From: Arthrobacter oryzae
Lineage (GTDB): Bacteria > Actinomycetota > Actinomycetes > Actinomycetales > Micrococcaceae
Reading direction: 5' to 3'
Assembly (NCBI RefSeq): GCF_003634095.1
Contig: NZ_RBIR01000003.1
Span: 310,001-374,000 of the forward strand
Length of the DNA stretch: 64,000 nt
Part shown: positions 61,539 to 64,000 of the stretch, piece after piece
Numbering within the stretch: the first letter of the stretch is position 1
How the letters are laid out: the number at the start of each line of letters is the position of its first letter
Program-made: the position numbers and the translations under genes
The notes under the pieces: generated by a model
What the model saw: the letters and a program-made list of their open reading frames with translations, nothing else
What the model was told of the DNA's origin: nothing
Database searches by the model: none

Positions 61539-62707
61539 CCACCACCGACACCACAGGAACGGCCCTGGCGGACGCGCCGGCCAGCGCCTTCGCCGAACAC
61601 TTCGGCCGCGACGCCGACGGCGTGTGGCAGGCGCCGGGGCGGGTCAACCTGATCGGCGAGCACACCGACTACAACGACGGCCTCGTCCTGCCGTTCGCCA
61701 TCAACCGCACCACCACCGTGGCCGTGGCGGCCCGGGCGGACCGCACCGTGCGGCTAATGTCATCCTTCGGCGACGCGGAAGCGGTGGCCTTCGAGCTCGA
61801 CACGTTCACCCCGGACCAGGCGGCCGGCTGGTCCGCGTACCCGGCCGGTGTGGCGTGGGAGCTGGAACGCGCCGGCATCACGGTCCCGGGTTTTGACCTG
61901 TTCGTGTCCTCCAACGTCCCGGTCGGGGCCGGGCTGTCCTCCTCCGCCGCCCTGGAATGCGCCGTCGCCCTGGCGCTGTCCGACCTCACGGGGGCCGGCC
62001 TGGCCCGCGCAGACCTGGCGGCCATCGGGCGGCGCGCCGAAAACAACGTGGTCGGCGCCCCCACCGGCATCATGGACCAGTCCGCCTCGATGCTCGGCAC
62101 CAAAGATTGCGCCGTCTACCTGGACTGCCGCGATCTCACCTCCCGCCCGGTGCCGCTCGGTTTGGAGGAGTCCGGACTGGTCTGCCTCGTGATCGACACG
62201 AAGGTCTCGCACGCCCACGCCACCGGCGGGTACGCCGACCGCCGGTCCGCCTGCCTCCGGGGCGCCCGGGCCATGGGCGTCGGCGCCCTCCGCGACCTCG
62301 CGGCCGCCGACCTGCCCCGGGCCGAGCGCCTCCTGGACGACGTGACCTTCCGCCGGGTCCGGCACATCGTCACGGAGAACGACCGGGTCGCCCGGACCGC
62401 GGATCTGCTCGCAGCCCGCGGGCCGCTGGCCATCGGGGAACTGCTGGACGCCAGCCACCGCTCCATGCGGGACGACTTCGAGATCTCCTGCCCTGAACTG
62501 AACCTCGCTGTTGACACGGCCCGCGCCAACGGGGCCATCGGAGCCCGGATGACAGGCGGTGGGTTCGGCGGGTCCGCCATCGCCCTGGTTCCTGCGGACG
62601 ACGCCGATCGGGTCCGGTCGGCGGTCCTTGCCGGCTTCGCCGGACGGGGGCTGCGGACACCGGACGTCTTCGCGGTGCTGCCGGCGGAGGGGGCTCGGCG
62701 GCTGTGA
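61535..62707 (+). CDS. galK: Galactokinase
   Basis: 390 residues, GHMP kinase. Signature GRVNLIGEHTDYNDG (about 35-49), ATP loop VPVGAGLSSSAALE (about 128-141) and C-terminal ARMTGGGFGGSAIAL (about 338-352). Phosphorylates galactose released by the GH36 enzyme. It overlaps galT by four bases and ends 10 bases from the convergent nickel permease gene. No galE in the window. Confidence 0.96.
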   Translation: MTTTDTTGTALADAPASAFAEHFGRDADGVWQAPGRVNLIGEHTDYNDGLVLPFAINRTTTVAVAARADRTVRLMSSFGDAEAVAFELDTFTPDQAAGWSAYPAGVAWELERAGITVPGFDLFVSSNVPVGAGLSSSAALECAVALALSDLTGAGLARADLAAIGRRAENNVVGAPTGIMDQSASMLGTKDCAVYLDCRDLTSRPVPLGLEESGLVCLVIDTKVSHAHATGGYADRRSACLRGARAMGVGALRDLAAADLPRAERLLDDVTFRRVRHIVTENDRVARTADLLAARGPLAIGELLDASHRSMRDDFEISCPELNLAVDTARANGAIGARMTGGGFGGSAIALVPADDADRVRSAVLAGFAGRGLRTPDVFAVLPAEGARRL

Positions 62708-62716
62708 TCAGCGCCC

Positions 62717-63763
62717 CTAACGGGTGCCTTCGGACGCCCGGCCGTGCAGCGCGGCCGCAGCCCAGACGGACACCAGCAGCGCCACGAGCAACAGACCGGC
62801 GTCGCCCAGGTCCACGGACCCGAGCCAGCTGGTCAGCGGATCGTCAAGACCGAACACCTCATGCGCGGTACCGCCCAGGGTGATAACCGCAATGAAGAGG
62901 GCGGACACCGCAGAAATGCCGGTAATGACCGCGTTGAAGCCGAGTTTGCGCCGCGGATCCGTCAGGGCGGAGCGGTACATGCGCATCATCGCCACGCCGT
63001 TGATGGTGTCGCACAGCGTCATGGCGGCAGCGAAGGCCAGCGGAAGCGCCAGCAGGGCGAGCGGGGAAACGCCGGCCAGCGAGGCCGCCGTCGCCATGAC
63101 CAACAGCCCGATCGTGGTGGCGGTATCGAAGCCCAGCCCGAACAGGAACCCGATCACGTAGATGTTCCGGGGATGTTGGACCCGGGCCAGCGGACGCGCG
63201 AGCAGCCGGGCCACGAATCCCTGCGTGGCCAGGTCCTCGTGCGAGATCGTGGCACCGTTGCGCGCCTCGCGGTAGAACGTGAGCGTGCGGACGAAGGCGG
63301 CGCCGTTGAAGGCGCCCATGGCCAGCAGGAACAGCCCCGACACCCCGCTGCCGATGATGCCGAGCAGCAGGTTTCCTGGCGTCCCCTCGGCCATGAGACT
63401 CCCCACCAGTGAAGCACCCGCCACCACAAGCACCCCGGCCAGGATCACCACGGAACTATGGCCCAGGCTAAACGCGAAGCCCACGCTCACCGGATGGCGG
63501 TGCTCGGCCGCGAACTTACGCGTGGAATTGTCGATCGCGGCGAGGTGATCCCAGTCGTAGCTGTGCTTCACGCCCGCAAAATATGCGGTCAGCACAAGTC
63601 CGATGGTCAGCGGTTGTCCGCCCCCGGCCGCCCCAACAGCCAGGAGCACGACGGTGGCAGCGTGCAGTGCGGCCACCGCACCGAAGGTCACCAGCAGCCG
63701 CGTCTTCAGCGGCAGGTGCGCCCGCTCACGGTAGAGCCTGTGCAGCGCTGTCATCTGTTCCAT
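62717..63763 (-). CDS. NiCoT-family nickel/cobalt permease
   Basis: 348 residues, about eight membrane segments. The family metal motif HX4DH is present as KHSYDWDHLAAIDNSTRK (about 66-83), slightly different from the common RHAxDADH form. FLFGLGFDTATTIGLL and LPLAFAAAMTLCDTINGVAMM are the other two signatures. High-affinity Ni2+ (or Co2+) uptake. It lies directly downstream of a gene that looks like ureD, so nickel supply to urease is the likely role. Confidence 0.93.
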   Translation of the reverse strand: MEQMTALHRLYRERAHLPLKTRLLVTFGAVAALHAATVVLLAVGAAGGGQPLTIGLVLTAYFAGVKHSYDWDHLAAIDNSTRKFAAEHRHPVSVGFAFSLGHSSVVILAGVLVVAGASLVGSLMAEGTPGNLLLGIIGSGVSGLFLLAMGAFNGAAFVRTLTFYREARNGATISHEDLATQGFVARLLARPLARVQHPRNIYVIGFLFGLGFDTATTIGLLVMATAASLAGVSPLALLALPLAFAAAMTLCDTINGVAMMRMYRSALTDPRRKLGFNAVITGISAVSALFIAVITLGGTAHEVFGLDDPLTSWLGSVDLGDAGLLLVALLVSVWAAAALHGRASEGTR

Positions 63764-63771
63764 GGTGGCCG

Positions 63772-64000
63772 TTAGTACTTCCTCAGGTCCAGGGGATCCT
63801 GCCCATACCAGCGCTTTCGCAGCAGTGCGCTGGCTGCCCCCAGAACCCGCCTGAGTTCCTCCGTGCTGTCTGAGAGCGACCTCAGCACTAGCCCGGCCGT
63901 ACCCAGCATGGCGGCCGTGAGCGAAATCCCGGTATGGGCGCCGAAACCGGCAGTGCTCGCGTGCAGCTCGTCAGCCAGGGCCTGGTCCACCCGCGGGTCC
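63772..64000 (-). CDS. Probable urease accessory protein UreD, C-terminal part
   Basis: The minus-strand frame is open to the window edge, so only the last 76 residues are visible; the GTG at 63990 is probably internal. HTGISLTAAMLGTAGLVLRS, TEELRRVLGAASALLRKRW and a short basic C-terminus resemble the end of UreD/UreH, which helps insert nickel into urease. It sits eight bases from a nickel permease gene. With creatinase producing urea at the other end of the window, this is coherent, but the fragment is short. Confidence 0.6.
   Translation of the reverse strand, partial: DPRVDQALADELHASTAGFGAHTGISLTAAMLGTAGLVLRSLSDSTEELRRVLGAASALLRKRWYGQDPLDLRKY

Noticed and set aside
1-64000. tRNA, rRNA, insertion sequences, integrases, attachment sites, phage genes
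   Set aside because: None could be seen on either strand. Gene content is metabolic and regulatory and no mobility gene is present.

Overview
The window is a GC-rich, densely packed bacterial chromosome segment. Gene content points to a soil actinobacterium, most likely Arthrobacter, Pseudarthrobacter or a close relative in Micrococcaceae: GAF/ANTAR regulators, a fused PxpB-PxpC gene, a glyA-soxBDAG-sdaA-purU operon, an HspX-type small heat shock protein and frequent GTG starts. This is inferred from family knowledge, not from a search. I see no rRNA, tRNA, insertion sequence, prophage or CRISPR array. The first gene (PucR type) and the last (probable ureD) are cut by the window edges.

Layout. 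0-5 kb: PucR regulator, IclR regulator, creatinase and an MHS-type permease; the creatine operon has a clear promoter and an inverted-repeat operator. 5.5-12 kb: FCD/GntR regulator divergent from a cluster of MFS permease, flavin amine-oxidase-like enzyme, DapA-family lyase and aminoaldehyde-type dehydrogenase, whose substrate is unknown. 12-21.6 kb: GntR regulator divergent from glyA-soxB-soxD-soxA-soxG-sdaA-purU. 21.7-36.6 kb: a mixed stretch with a NagA-like protein lacking its catalytic Asp, HspX-type chaperone with a DosR-like box, FMN reductase, two GAF proteins, lipoprotein, secreted GH25-like protein, LysE exporter, rifampicin-phosphotransferase-like enzyme, DYG-repeat protein, SDR, PadR, DUF1003 and an APC permease. 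36.7-39.4 kb: NCS1 permease and nitrilase-family hydrolase. 39.5-44.4 kb: LysR, tartrate dehydrogenase, DctA-type carrier and glycerate kinase. 44.5-52.1 kb: orphan 5'-3' exonuclease, then a biotin carboxylase/PxpBC/MFS/PxpA operon with a divergent GntR gene. 52.2-62.7 kb: LacI and Gfo/Idh genes divergent from an ABC sugar importer, GH36 alpha-galactosidase, galT and galK. 62.7-64 kb: NiCoT nickel permease and the end of a probable ureD.

How the genes work together. Creatinase splits creatine into sarcosine and urea. Tetrameric sarcosine oxidase turns sarcosine into glycine plus methylene-THF, GlyA joins these into serine, SdaA deaminates serine to pyruvate, and PurU frees THF from formyl-THF. 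A nickel permease and ureD at the right edge suggest that urease, which would use the urea, lies just outside. Other complete routes are tartrate to phosphoglycerate and alpha-galactosides to galactose-1-phosphate/UDP-galactose. The strongest candidates for something undescribed are the split urea-carboxylase-like enzyme in the 5-oxoproline locus, the oxidase/DapA/aldehyde dehydrogenase cluster, and short tandem repeats at three gene borders of the alpha-galactoside locus.
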